From positions 62,001-126,000 of the forward strand of contig JAGDYZ010000016.1 in assembly GCA_049116335.1 (NCBI GenBank): a stretch of DNA of 64,000 nt. Reading direction: 5' to 3'. This document shows positions 16,173 through 24,744 of this stretch, one piece after another. A program made the translations under genes and the position numbers. The number at the start of each line of letters is the position of its first letter. The stretch's first letter is position 1. The notes under the pieces are model-generated. The model did no database searches and had not been told where the DNA came from. It worked only from the letters and a program-made list of their open reading frames with translations. The stretch comes from CANMIH01 sp049116335. GTDB taxonomy: Bacteria; Pseudomonadota; Alphaproteobacteria; Rhodobacterales; Rhodobacteraceae.

Positions 16173-17570
16173 TCACGCCAGTGACGGCAGCCAGAGCACA
16201 ATCCACGGGAAGGCCACCAAAAGTCCGATGGTCACGGCATCCGCCACAAAGAACGGTGTCACACCGCGGAACACATCCTGCACCGACAGCTCAGGGCGTA
16301 CCCCGGCCACCACAAAGCAATTCAAGCCAATGGGCGGCGTGATCAGACAGAACTCGGCCATCTTCACCACCAAAATCCCAAACCAGATCGCACACATCGG
16401 ACCGCTCATGCCAAAGGCGCTGTCGGCCGCAGAGACAAACTCCCCCCCATTCAGCGCCATCACCGCCGGATAAACCACAGGCAGCGTCAACAAGAGCATG
16501 CCAATTGCATCCATGAACATCCCCAGCACCGCATAGGCCAGTAATATGCAGATCAGGATCAGCAGTGGAGAATATTCCAGCGCGGTGATCCAATCGGCAA
16601 AGGCCGACGGCAGATCTGCAAACCCAAGAAACCGCACATAGATCAACACACCCCAGATGATCGAAAAGATCATCACGGTCAGCTTGGCGGTTTCAATCAG
16701 CGCATCTTTCAACTGCGGCCCACGCATGCCCTGAAAAATCGCCATACAGAACACGATAAAGGCACCGATCGCCCCACCTTCGGTTGGGGTACCCCAAGCC
16801 TCGCCAAAGGGGTTGTAGACAAAGAAGATGATGATCACGACCACGGCGACAATCGGCAGAGCGGGCGGCAGTGCCATAAACCGCTCTTTCCAAGTGAAAC
16901 CTGTCACGGGCGGCCCAAAGTTTGGAATCGTCAGCGCCAGACCTATGATCAACAGCCCATAGATGATTGCCGAAAACAGCCCAGGAATAAAGCCCGCCAG
17001 CAACAGTCGACCAACATCCTGCTCCACAATGATTGCATAGATCACAAGGATCGCCGAGGGTGGGATAAGTGAGGCCAGCGTCCCGCCTGCCGCCACAACC
17101 CCTGCGGCAAACCGTTTGTCATAGCCCACCTTCAACATTTCTGGGATGGCGATGCGGGCAAAAACCGCCGCAGTCGCCACCGAGGCTCCGGACACGGCCG
17201 CAAAGCCTGCGGTGGCAAAGACGGTGGACACCGCCAAGCCGCCGGGAACCCAGGCAATCCAGCGTTTCGCCGCCTCAAACAGCGCCCGTGTCAGACCGGC
17301 GTAATAGGCCAGATAACCGATGAGAATGAAGGTCGGGATCAGCGACAAGGCCTGAGAACTCACTTTGGAATGAGGGACTTGCCCGGCGATCTTCACGCTA
17401 ATCTCAATGGCTTTCCAAAGCCGCTCAGGGTCATAGCCAAACTGGTCCCAGCGCAGCCAGACCAACCCGATCAATCCTGCCAGACCTGCGGCAAAGGCAA
17501 CACGCATCCCTAGAACAACAAAAACCAGCATACCGCTGGTGACCCACAGGCCGATTTCGATCTTATCCAT
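16173..17570 (-). CDS. TRAP transporter large permease (DctM type)
   Basis: A 465-residue integral membrane protein with about 12 helices, the ion-coupled translocation subunit of a TRAP uptake system. The GASVATAAVFARIAIPEM segment, GGTLASLIPPSAILVIYAII and the C-terminal ITPPIGLNCFVVAGV are hallmark DctM sequences. Its start overlaps the small-permease stop by one base. Together with DctQ and DctP upstream it makes a complete importer, driven by a sodium or proton gradient. A repeat element and a terminator follow the gene. Confidence 0.95.
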   Translation of the reverse strand: MDKIEIGLWVTSGMLVFVVLGMRVAFAAGLAGLIGLVWLRWDQFGYDPERLWKAIEISVKIAGQVPHSKVSSQALSLIPTFILIGYLAYYAGLTRALFEAAKRWIAWVPGGLAVSTVFATAGFAAVSGASVATAAVFARIAIPEMLKVGYDKRFAAGVVAAGGTLASLIPPSAILVIYAIIVEQDVGRLLLAGFIPGLFSAIIYGLLIIGLALTIPNFGPPVTGFTWKERFMALPPALPIVAVVVIIIFFVYNPFGEAWGTPTEGGAIGAFIVFCMAIFQGMRGPQLKDALIETAKLTVMIFSIIWGVLIYVRFLGFADLPSAFADWITALEYSPLLILICILLAYAVLGMFMDAIGMLLLTLPVVYPAVMALNGGEFVSAADSAFGMSGPMCAIWFGILVVKMAEFCLITPPIGLNCFVVAGVRPELSVQDVFRGVTPFFVADAVTIGLLVAFPWIVLWLPSLA

Positions 17571-18199
17571 CAGTCCTGTTCCATCATATGATCTGCCTCT
17601 GCTGCGGCCTGTTCGGCCACACTCTGGATCAGCGGCACCGCAACCGGCCGTTCACTTCCCAGCACAAAGGCCCGGCCATAGGCCAGCAGTTGCAGCACCA
17701 GCCGCAGCGCCATCACCGAAAACGCCAGTGGAACCACAAGTTTCGACGGCCAGATCGGCAAGCCAATATCAATCGAGCTGTCGCGACTGAAATTCGGCGC
17801 GTTCCAGTCAAAGCTGCGATCAAAATGCGCCCAGGTGCCCCAGACCAATGCAAGGATCAGGATCAGCACACCAAAGGTGGTGAGGAATTCCACCAGCCAC
17901 AGCAGACGCCCGCGCAGCTGACCCACCAAGATATCCATGCGAATATGCCCGCCATTGCGCAGCACATAGGACACGCCAAAGATGGCAATAAAGGGCATCG
18001 CGGATTCAATCCAATCCACATAGCCCGGCAAAGGCTCATTAAACCCGTTGCGCCCGGTCACCGACACCACGGCCAAAAACATAAGGCCAAAGGCGAACAC
18101 CCCGGAAATAAATGCAAAAAACCGCTCAACAGGCTCAAGCGCGCGATCCATGCGGCTCAGCCATGAATTGTCACTCAGGACAGTTGATTGTCCGGCCAT
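17570..18199 (-). CDS. TRAP transporter small permease (DctQ type)
   Basis: A 209-residue protein with four membrane helices (about residues 30-50, 65-82, 103-123 and 150-175), the DctQ fold. ATG 18199 is chosen because a GGGGGGTG site lies just upstream; an ATG four codons earlier at 18211 is possible. It overlaps the large permease by one base. The spacing of 75-87 bases from dctP includes a strong stem-loop, so less permease than binding protein should be made. Confidence 0.92.
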   Translation of the reverse strand: MAGQSTVLSDNSWLSRMDRALEPVERFFAFISGVFAFGLMFLAVVSVTGRNGFNEPLPGYVDWIESAMPFIAIFGVSYVLRNGGHIRMDILVGQLRGRLLWLVEFLTTFGVLILILALVWGTWAHFDRSFDWNAPNFSRDSSIDIGLPIWPSKLVVPLAFSVMALRLVLQLLAYGRAFVLGSERPVAVPLIQSVAEQAAAEADHMMEQD

Positions 18200-18222
18200 G
18201 ACACCCCCCATTTATTGTAAAG

Positions 18223-18248
18223 AACGCCCCGGTTGGGTCCGGGGCGTT
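18223..18248 (-). terminator. Attenuator-like stem between dctP and dctQ
   Basis: Perfect arms AACGCCCCGG (18223-18232) and CCGGGGCGTT (18239-18248) enclose a 6-base loop. On the minus strand the stem is followed by TTCTTTAC-like T-rich sequence. It lies between the binding protein and the permeases and probably terminates most transcripts or protects dctP mRNA ends. Confidence 0.7.
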
Positions 18249-18286
18249 TCAAGGCGGGGGCACGCAGCGGCACCCCCGTTCACAGA

Positions 18287-19303
18287 TCAGTTGCCTGCGC
18301 GTACGTCTTCAAGGGTTTTGTACACAAGATCATAAAGCTCTTGTGCAGGAAGACCCTGCGCGCTCATATCCGCCAGCCAGGCATCATGGATCGGCTTGCC
18401 TGCGGCCTCGCGGAACTTGGCGAGCTCGGCGTCCGAGATCTCAACCTTGGTCACGCCCTTTTCCGCCAGAACGGAATCCCAACGCTCAAGCAGCGTGCCA
18501 TAGTTGGCCAAATAATGGGCAATCGCCTCATCCACCGAGCTGTCCAGCGCGGCGCGGTGCTCATCCGACAGGCTCTCATAAGCGTCGATATTCACCACAA
18601 CCGGGCAGTTTACGGTGCCGGGGTTCAGGTTTGCGGTCCACCAGTCGGCCTGATTGATGGTGCCAAAGGCCAGATGCGCGTGCTGAGCAAAGGCCACGGT
18701 GTCCACCACGCCGCTGTCCATCGCCTGATAGGCTTCGGTGGCTGTCACCGATGTTGGTACACCACCAACCGCAGAGAAGGCTTTGCCCAACCCACCGGTG
18801 GCGCGCACACGCATGCCATCGAAATCAGCCAGCTCATCACGTGGCTCGCCGGTGCCAACAATATTGTACTGCGGCATGGGCGAAGTCATCAGCATCTTGG
18901 CGTTCCACTGCGCCATCTCTTCGACAACCGCCGGGTGCTGATACACTGCGTGGCTCACCGCAACTTCTTCGGTCAGGTTCGCGGTGCCGATGAAGGGCAG
19001 CTCAAGCACGGTGATCGCGCGATTTTTGTCGGCATGATAGCCAGCACAGAACTGCGCCATCTCAAAGGCTCCAATTGAGATCCCATCCAGGTTCTCACGG
19101 TTCTTCGACAGGCCACCGTAAGACACATTCATGGTGAACTCACCACCGGTCTTCTCAGACACCAGCTCGGCCAGTTTCTCAACATGTTCGGTAAAGGCAC
19201 GACGTTTGCCCCAGACAGAGACATTCCATTCTACGGCCAGCGCTTCACCAGCAAAGCCAATGGCAAGCGCAGTTGTCAGCAGACGTGCGGTCAATGTTTT
19301 CAT
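18287..19303 (-). CDS. TRAP transporter substrate-binding protein (DctP type)
   Basis: A 338-residue periplasmic binding protein. The signal peptide is MKTLTARLLTTALAIGFAGE with likely cleavage after ALA near residue 23. The mature part has the DctP layout, including the conserved arginine region FDGMRVRATGG and MDSGVVDTVAFAQHAH at the domain interface. The ATG is preceded by AGGGAGG. It is the first gene of the TRAP operon. The substrate cannot be read from sequence; organic acids are the usual cargo. Confidence 0.93.
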   Translation of the reverse strand: MKTLTARLLTTALAIGFAGEALAVEWNVSVWGKRRAFTEHVEKLAELVSEKTGGEFTMNVSYGGLSKNRENLDGISIGAFEMAQFCAGYHADKNRAITVLELPFIGTANLTEEVAVSHAVYQHPAVVEEMAQWNAKMLMTSPMPQYNIVGTGEPRDELADFDGMRVRATGGLGKAFSAVGGVPTSVTATEAYQAMDSGVVDTVAFAQHAHLAFGTINQADWWTANLNPGTVNCPVVVNIDAYESLSDEHRAALDSSVDEAIAHYLANYGTLLERWDSVLAEKGVTKVEISDAELAKFREAAGKPIHDAWLADMSAQGLPAQELYDLVYKTLEDVRAGN

Positions 19304-19736
19304 AATATCCTCCCTAAGGACAAAGTCATTTTTATGTGGGCTGAGCCTAGCTCAACCCGGGCTCCATTCAACCCCAAAGCCCAGAATCACAGCGGGCGGG
19401 GCCAGAGCTGGGTCTCCCCCTTGTGTCTAACCTTGCATCCTTTTGTCACACCATACCCAATACCCCGTAGTCGGCGTGATGACGGAACGTTGGCTGATAC
19501 CCGTTCAGGTGGTGGCGCAAACAATCCAAAGCGGATCTGTGCAAAACAAAGCACTTGGCCCGGATCTGGCAAATTCATTTACTGATTTTCGATCCTTATG
19601 GAAATTACTTTACAGATAAATCATTACAAACAAATAGGTTATTCAGTAATTTTCTGTTTACGCTATTGTAACAGCGAGGCGTAGCTGGCTCGATTGACGC
19701 TACGTGAGGAGAGTTTTTCTAAGGGAGGTATTTGCC
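19304..19736. promoter_or_regulatory. Divergent intergenic region between TRAP operon and acs
   Basis: This 433-base gap must hold promoters for dctP (minus) and acs (plus). The last 150 bases before acs are AT-rich with several ATTACA/TTACAG/GTAACAG-like words (for example TTACAGATAAATCATTACAA near 19600), plausible binding half-sites, but no clean dyad. I find no coding frame with a ribosome site and no RNA gene. Confidence 0.4.
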
Positions 19737-21707
19737 ATGACCGAACAGAAACCCATCGCTGAGGGTGTCTTTCCCCCATCCGCAGAGCTTGTCGCTAGCG
19801 CCCATGTAGATGCGGGACGGTATGATGAGATGTATGCGCGGTCGCTTTCTGATCCCGAGGGGTTCTGGGCGGATCAGGCGCAGCGGTTGGACTGGATCAA
19901 AGCCCCCACCCAGATCAAAGACGTCGATTACACCTTTGGTCAGGTCAAGATCAACTGGTACGCCGATGGCACGCTGAATGTGGCCGCCAACTGTATCGAC
20001 CGCCATCTTGAGACCCGCGGCGATCAGACGGCGATCATCTGGGAACCCGACAGCCCCGACGAGCCCGCCCAGCACATCACCTATAAAGAGCTGCACAAAA
20101 ACACCTGCCGCATGGCCAATGTGCTCGAAAGCCTCGGCGTGGGCAAAGGGGACCGGGTGGTGATCTATCTGCCCATGGTGCCTGAGGCCGCCTATGCCAT
20201 GCTGGCCTGCGCACGCATCGGTGCGATCCATTCGATTGTCTTTGCCGGCTTCTCTCCAGATGCGCTGGCGGCGCGGGTGAACGGCTGTGACGCCAAGGTG
20301 GTGATCACCGCAGACGAAGCCCCGCGCGGCGGCCGCAAAACCCCGCTCAAGACCAATGCCGACAAGGCGCTCTTGCATTGCAAAGACACGGTCAAATGTC
20401 TGGTGGTCAAGCGCACCGGCGGTCAGACCACCTGGGTCGAGGGTCGCGATTTCGATTACAACGAAATGGCGCTTGAGGTCAGCGAGTTCAATCAACCCGC
20501 CGAGATGAATGCCGAAGATCCGCTGTTTATCCTCTACACCTCCGGCTCCACCGGGCAGCCCAAGGGTGTGGTGCACAGCTCGGGCGGCTATCTCACCTAT
20601 GCGGCGCTGACCCATGAGGTGACCTTTGATTACCATGACGGCGACGTCTACTGGTGCACCGCCGATGTGGGCTGGGTCACCGGCCACAGCTATATCGTCT
20701 ATGGTCCGCTGGCCAATGGCGCCACCACGCTGATGTTCGAAGGCGTGCCCACCTTCCCCGATGCCTCGCGCTTCTGGCAGGTCTGCGAAAAACACAAGGT
20801 CACCCAGTTCTACACCGCCCCCACTGCCATCCGGGCGCTGATGGGTCAGGGTAATGAGTTTGTGGAAAAATGTGACCTCTCCAGCCTGCGTATTCTCGGC
20901 ACGGTGGGCGAACCCATCAACCCCGAAGCCTGGAACTGGTACAATGATGTGGTCGGCGGCGGGCGCTGCCCGATTGTTGACACCTGGTGGCAGACCGAGA
21001 CCGGCGGCCATCTGATGACCCCGCTGCCCGGCGCCCATGCCACCAAACCCGGCGCGGCAATGAAGCCCTTCTTTGGCGTGCAGCCGGTGGTGCTGGATCC
21101 GACCTCGGGCGCGGAAATCCACGAGACCCCAACCGAGGGTGTGCTTTGTATCAAAGACAGCTGGCCCGGTCAGATGCGCACCGTCTGGGGCGATCATGAG
21201 CGGTTCGAGAAGACCTATTTCTCGGATTACAAAGGCTATTACTTCACCGGCGATGGCTGTCGCCGCGACGAGGATGGCGATTACTGGATCACCGGCCGCG
21301 TCGATGATGTGATCAATGTCTCGGGCCACCGCATGGGCACCGCCGAGGTGGAAAGCGCGCTTGTGGCCCATGAGAAGGTCGCCGAAGCCGCCGTTGTGGG
21401 CTATCCGCATGAGATCAAAGGTCAGGGCATCTATTGCTATGTCACCCTGATGAATGGCGAAGAGCCCAGCGAAGAGCTGCGCAAAGAGCTGCGCACCTGG
21501 GTGCGGACCGAGATTGGCCCCATCGCCAGCCCGGATCTAATCCAATGGGCCCCCGGCCTGCCCAAAACCCGCTCCGGCAAAATCATGCGCCGCATCCTGC
21601 GCAAAATCGCCGAAAACGACTACGGCGCCCTGGGCGACACCTCAACCCTCGCAGACCCTTCCGTCGTCGATAACCTCGTCGACAACCGCATGAACCGGGA
21701 GGGCTAA
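19737..21707 (+). CDS. acs: Acetyl-CoA synthetase (AMP-forming)
   Basis: A 656-residue enzyme converting acetate, ATP and CoA to acetyl-CoA, AMP and pyrophosphate. ATP-binding YTSGSTGQPKGVVHS, TWWQTETGG, YYFTGDG and the C-terminal TRSGKIMRRILR with its acetylation-prone catalytic lysine are all present. Length is typical of Acs (about 650). ATG 19737 has AGGGAGG upstream; an ATG 11 codons earlier lacks one. It opens a plus-strand operon with adenylate kinase, a sodium symporter pair and a DUF294 protein, which points to acetate scavenging. Confidence 0.97.
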   Translation: MTEQKPIAEGVFPPSAELVASAHVDAGRYDEMYARSLSDPEGFWADQAQRLDWIKAPTQIKDVDYTFGQVKINWYADGTLNVAANCIDRHLETRGDQTAIIWEPDSPDEPAQHITYKELHKNTCRMANVLESLGVGKGDRVVIYLPMVPEAAYAMLACARIGAIHSIVFAGFSPDALAARVNGCDAKVVITADEAPRGGRKTPLKTNADKALLHCKDTVKCLVVKRTGGQTTWVEGRDFDYNEMALEVSEFNQPAEMNAEDPLFILYTSGSTGQPKGVVHSSGGYLTYAALTHEVTFDYHDGDVYWCTADVGWVTGHSYIVYGPLANGATTLMFEGVPTFPDASRFWQVCEKHKVTQFYTAPTAIRALMGQGNEFVEKCDLSSLRILGTVGEPINPEAWNWYNDVVGGGRCPIVDTWWQTETGGHLMTPLPGAHATKPGAAMKPFFGVQPVVLDPTSGAEIHETPTEGVLCIKDSWPGQMRTVWGDHERFEKTYFSDYKGYYFTGDGCRRDEDGDYWITGRVDDVINVSGHRMGTAEVESALVAHEKVAEAAVVGYPHEIKGQGIYCYVTLMNGEEPSEELRKELRTWVRTEIGPIASPDLIQWAPGLPKTRSGKIMRRILRKIAENDYGALGDTSTLADPSVVDNLVDNRMNREG

Positions 21708-21710
21708 ACG

Positions 21711-22397
21711 ATGGATGGTAGCTCAAACGGTGTAATTGCCTCTGTCCTGATCCTGCTTGGCCCCCCCGGGGCTGGCAAAGGCACGCAGGCACGGATGTTG
21801 GAAGAGCGTTTTGGCTTTGTGCAGCTCTCGACCGGTGATCTATTGCGCGCGGCGGTGTCCGCAGGCACAGAAGCGGGCCTGCGCGCCAAAGCGGTGATGG
21901 AGGCCGGGGAACTGGTGAGCGACGACATCGTCATCGCCATTCTCAAAGATCGTCTTGCCGACCCGGATTGCGCCAAAGGCGTGATCCTTGACGGTTTCCC
22001 CCGCACCACGGTGCAGGCAGAGGCGCTGGACACCCTTCTGGAGGCCAGCGGACAGCGCATCAATGGCGCCATCAGCCTTGAGGTCGATGATGCCGCCATG
22101 GTGACCCGGATCGCCGGGCGTTACACCTGCGCGGGCTGTGGCGAAGGCTGGCACGACAGTTTCAAACAACCCAAAACCGCAGGGGTCTGCGACAATTGCG
22201 GCGGCACCGAGATGAAGCGGCGCGCGGATGACAATGCCGAAACCGTGGCGAGCCGTCTTGAGGCCTACCACGCCCAGACCGCGCCCCTGATCACCTATTA
22301 CGAAGGCAAAAGCGTCCTGCATCGCATCAATGCGATGGGGGACATCACTGAGATCGCCACCGAAATGGGTGCGATTGTTCGGGGCGTTACTCAGTAA
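21711..22397 (+). CDS. adk: Adenylate kinase with zinc-type lid, in the acs operon
   Basis: A 228-residue adenylate kinase (AMP + ATP to 2 ADP). P-loop GPPGAGKGTQA, NMP-binding STGDLLRAAV and DGFPRTTVQA are intact. The long lid carries two Cys-x2-Cys pairs (CAGCG, CDNCG), the zinc-binding form. It starts 3 bases after the acs stop with GGGAGGG overlapping the end of acs, so it is translationally linked to the enzyme that makes AMP. Probably a second adk in the genome, dedicated to acetate activation (inference). The N-terminus has about 10 extra residues before the P-loop strand. Confidence 0.95.
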   Translation: MDGSSNGVIASVLILLGPPGAGKGTQARMLEERFGFVQLSTGDLLRAAVSAGTEAGLRAKAVMEAGELVSDDIVIAILKDRLADPDCAKGVILDGFPRTTVQAEALDTLLEASGQRINGAISLEVDDAAMVTRIAGRYTCAGCGEGWHDSFKQPKTAGVCDNCGGTEMKRRADDNAETVASRLEAYHAQTAPLITYYEGKSVLHRINAMGDITEIATEMGAIVRGVTQ

Positions 22398-22453
22398 CAC
22401 CCCGCCATGCCCGGAACGAGGACCGGGATCCTTGGAGGAAGAGGAGGACCGCT

Positions 22454-22741
22454 ATGGCGGATCATATATCACAAGACGCGCAGTCAGCTGAGAGCACTGA
22501 CAAAGGCTATTGGGCCGCAAACATGCGCATCATTTACATCAGTCTGGTCATCTGGGCCGTGGTCAGCTTTGGGTTCGGCATTCTGCTGCGTCCGATGTTG
22601 GCAGGCATTCAGGTGGGCGGCACCGATCTGGGCTTTTGGTTTGCCCAACAGGGGTCGATCTTGGTCTTTTTGGGTCTGATCTTTTTCTACGCCTGGCGCA
22701 TGAACAAGCTCGACCGCGAATACGGCGTCGAAGAGGAGTAA
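22454..22741 (+). CDS. DUF4212 small subunit of sodium/solute symporter
   Basis: A 95-residue protein with two membrane helices (about residues 25-46 and 60-82) and a charged C-terminal YAWRMNKLDREYGVEEE. This is the DUF4212 family, small partners encoded directly ahead of sodium:solute symporters. GAGGAGG precedes ATG 22454, and the gap to the symporter is 6 bases. It likely forms a complex with that symporter for uptake of acetate or a related short-chain acid. Confidence 0.92.
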   Translation: MADHISQDAQSAESTDKGYWAANMRIIYISLVIWAVVSFGFGILLRPMLAGIQVGGTDLGFWFAQQGSILVFLGLIFFYAWRMNKLDREYGVEEE

Positions 22742-22747
22742 GATCGA

Positions 22748-24535
22748 ATGGATCAGTTTACCATCAACCTGCTCTTTGTGGGCGCAAGCTTTGCGCTCTA
22801 CATCGGCATCGCGATCTGGGCCCGCGCGGGGTCCACATCGGAATTCTACGCCGCCGGTCGCGGCGTGCATCCGGTTACCAATGGTATGGCGACCGCGGCG
22901 GACTGGATGTCGGCGGCCTCGTTCATCTCGATGGCGGGTCTGATTGCCTTCACCGGCTATGACAACTCGTCCTTCCTGATGGGCTGGACCGGCGGTTATG
23001 TTCTGCTGGCGCTGCTGCTTGCACCCTATCTGCGCAAGTTTGGCAAATTCACTGTATCCGAGTTCATCGGTGACCGGTTCTACAGCCCGACCGCACGTCT
23101 TGTTGCGGTGATCTGTCTGATCGTGGCCTCGACCACCTATGTAATTGGTCAGATGACCGGTGTTGGCGTGGCCTTTGGCCGTTTCCTAGAAGTGTCGAAC
23201 ACCACCGGTCTTCTGATCGGCGCCTGCGTGGTATTCGCCTATGCGGTTTTCGGCGGCATGAAGGGGGTGACCTATACGCAGGTGGCGCAGTATGTCGTGT
23301 TGATCATGGCCTACACCATTCCCGCGATCTTTATCTCGCTGCAGCTGACCGGCAATCCGATCCCTGCGCTGGGTTTGTTTGGCGATCACGCAGCCTCGGG
23401 TGAGCCGCTGTTGCAGAAGCTGGATGCCATTGTGGCCGAGCTTGGCTTTAATGAATACACCGCACACCACGCGGACACCTTCAACATGGTGCTCTTCACC
23501 CTGTCGCTGATGATCGGTACCGCGGGTCTGCCGCACGTGATCATGCGCTTTTTCACCGTCCCCAAGGTGGCAGACGCACGTTGGTCGGCAGGCTGGGCGC
23601 TGGTGTTCATTGCACTGCTGTATCTGACCGCTCCGGCTGTCGGTGCCATGGCACGCCTGAACATCACCGAAATGATGTGGCCCAATGGCACATCGGGTGA
23701 GCCCGTTTCGGTTGAAATGATCGAAAGCGAGCCGCGCTATGACTGGATGGCGACCTGGCAGAAAACCGGCCTTCTGGGCTGGGAAGACAAAAACGGTGAT
23801 GGCCGTATTGCCTACTTCAACGACAAAGATGCCGATGCCAAAGCCGCTGCGGAAGCTGCGGGTTGGGGTTCGGAAAACGAGCTGACCAAGTTCAATCGTG
23901 ACATCCTTGTTCTGGCCAACCCGGAAATCGCCAACCTGCCCTCATGGGTGATTGGTCTGGTGGCGGCCGGTGGTCTCGCTGCCGCTCTGTCCACTGCGGC
24001 CGGTCTCTTGCTGGCGATCTCGTCGGCGGTAAGCCACGACCTGATGAAGGGTCAGCTGACCCCGAACATCAGTGAAAAGAACGAGCTGCTGTCGGCCCGT
24101 ATCGCCATGGCTGTGGCCATCGCAGTCGCGACCTATCTGGGTCTCAACCCTCCCGGCTTTGCGGCGCAGACTGTTGCTTTGGCCTTTGGTCTGGCGGCGG
24201 CCTCGATCTTCCCCGCACTGATGATGGGCATCTTCACTAAGGTGAACAACAAAGGCGCGGTTGCCGGCATGTTGAGCGGTCTGGGTGTCACTTTGATCTA
24301 CATCTTCTTGCACAAAGGTTGGTTGTTCATTCCCGACACCAACAGCTTTACCGATGCAGATCCGCTTCTGGGCACCATCAAGTCGACCTCCTTCGGAGCC
24401 ATCGGCGCCATGGTAAACTTTGCAGTGGCCTTCACCGTGTCGAAGATGACAGCTCCGATCCCAACTGAGATCGAAGAGTTGGTGGAAAGCGTACGTATCC
24501 CACGTGGCGCTGGTGCGGCGGCTGCCGACCACTAA
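22748..24535 (+). CDS. Sodium:solute symporter, acetate-type
   Basis: A 595-residue SSS-family transporter with about 13-14 membrane helices. Typical segments are FYAAGRGVHPVTNGMATAAD, DWMSAASFISMAG, AAGGLAAALSTAAGLLLAIS and GLPHVIMRFFTV. A soluble insert of about 75 residues (about 315-390, DKNGDGRIAYFNDKDADAKA) contains an EF-hand-like DKNGDGR motif, seen in the DUF4212-paired subgroup. Context with acs and adk points to acetate or short-chain monocarboxylate uptake. It is not called actP because the small partner is DUF4212 rather than YjcH-type. Confidence 0.93.
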   Translation: MDQFTINLLFVGASFALYIGIAIWARAGSTSEFYAAGRGVHPVTNGMATAADWMSAASFISMAGLIAFTGYDNSSFLMGWTGGYVLLALLLAPYLRKFGKFTVSEFIGDRFYSPTARLVAVICLIVASTTYVIGQMTGVGVAFGRFLEVSNTTGLLIGACVVFAYAVFGGMKGVTYTQVAQYVVLIMAYTIPAIFISLQLTGNPIPALGLFGDHAASGEPLLQKLDAIVAELGFNEYTAHHADTFNMVLFTLSLMIGTAGLPHVIMRFFTVPKVADARWSAGWALVFIALLYLTAPAVGAMARLNITEMMWPNGTSGEPVSVEMIESEPRYDWMATWQKTGLLGWEDKNGDGRIAYFNDKDADAKAAAEAAGWGSENELTKFNRDILVLANPEIANLPSWVIGLVAAGGLAAALSTAAGLLLAISSAVSHDLMKGQLTPNISEKNELLSARIAMAVAIAVATYLGLNPPGFAAQTVALAFGLAAASIFPALMMGIFTKVNNKGAVAGMLSGLGVTLIYIFLHKGWLFIPDTNSFTDADPLLGTIKSTSFGAIGAMVNFAVAFTVSKMTAPIPTEIEELVESVRIPRGAGAAAADH

Positions 24536-24540
24536 GAGTT

Positions 24541-24611
24541 AGATCCTGGGCGACCTCCCTCGTCCACATTTCAGGATCTGAAAACCTACCCCGGTTCCCC
24601 GCCGGGGTAGG
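24541..24611 (+). terminator. Two stem-loops after the symporter
   Basis: AGATCCTG (24541-24548) pairs with CAGGATCT (24572-24579), then CCTACCCCGG (24585-24594) with CCGGGGTAGG (24602-24611). The U-tract after the second stem is weak (CCCTTTAAA). Probably a partial terminator that lowers expression of the DUF294 and exonuclease genes. Confidence 0.55.
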
Positions 24612-24744
24612 CCCTTTAAAAAGTGCTTTGTTTGATCAGTGTCATTCATCTGCCGGCCCGAATGGACGATATCCAGTGATGAGTTCGGACCGGTGGGTGT
24701 TTTGATGCGGCATCCCTGGCCTTTTTAACAAACAGGATTTCCAC

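Noticed and set aside
19719..21410. A 563-codon open frame antisense to acs
   Set aside because: It lies opposite a full-length, highly conserved acs, has His/Gly/Ala-rich composition typical of GC-rich antisense frames, no ribosome site and no domain.
22748..24535. Calling the symporter ActP
   Set aside because: Its partner is a DUF4212 protein and it has the long soluble insert; acetate transport is suggested by context but the ActP/YjcH type is a different subgroup.
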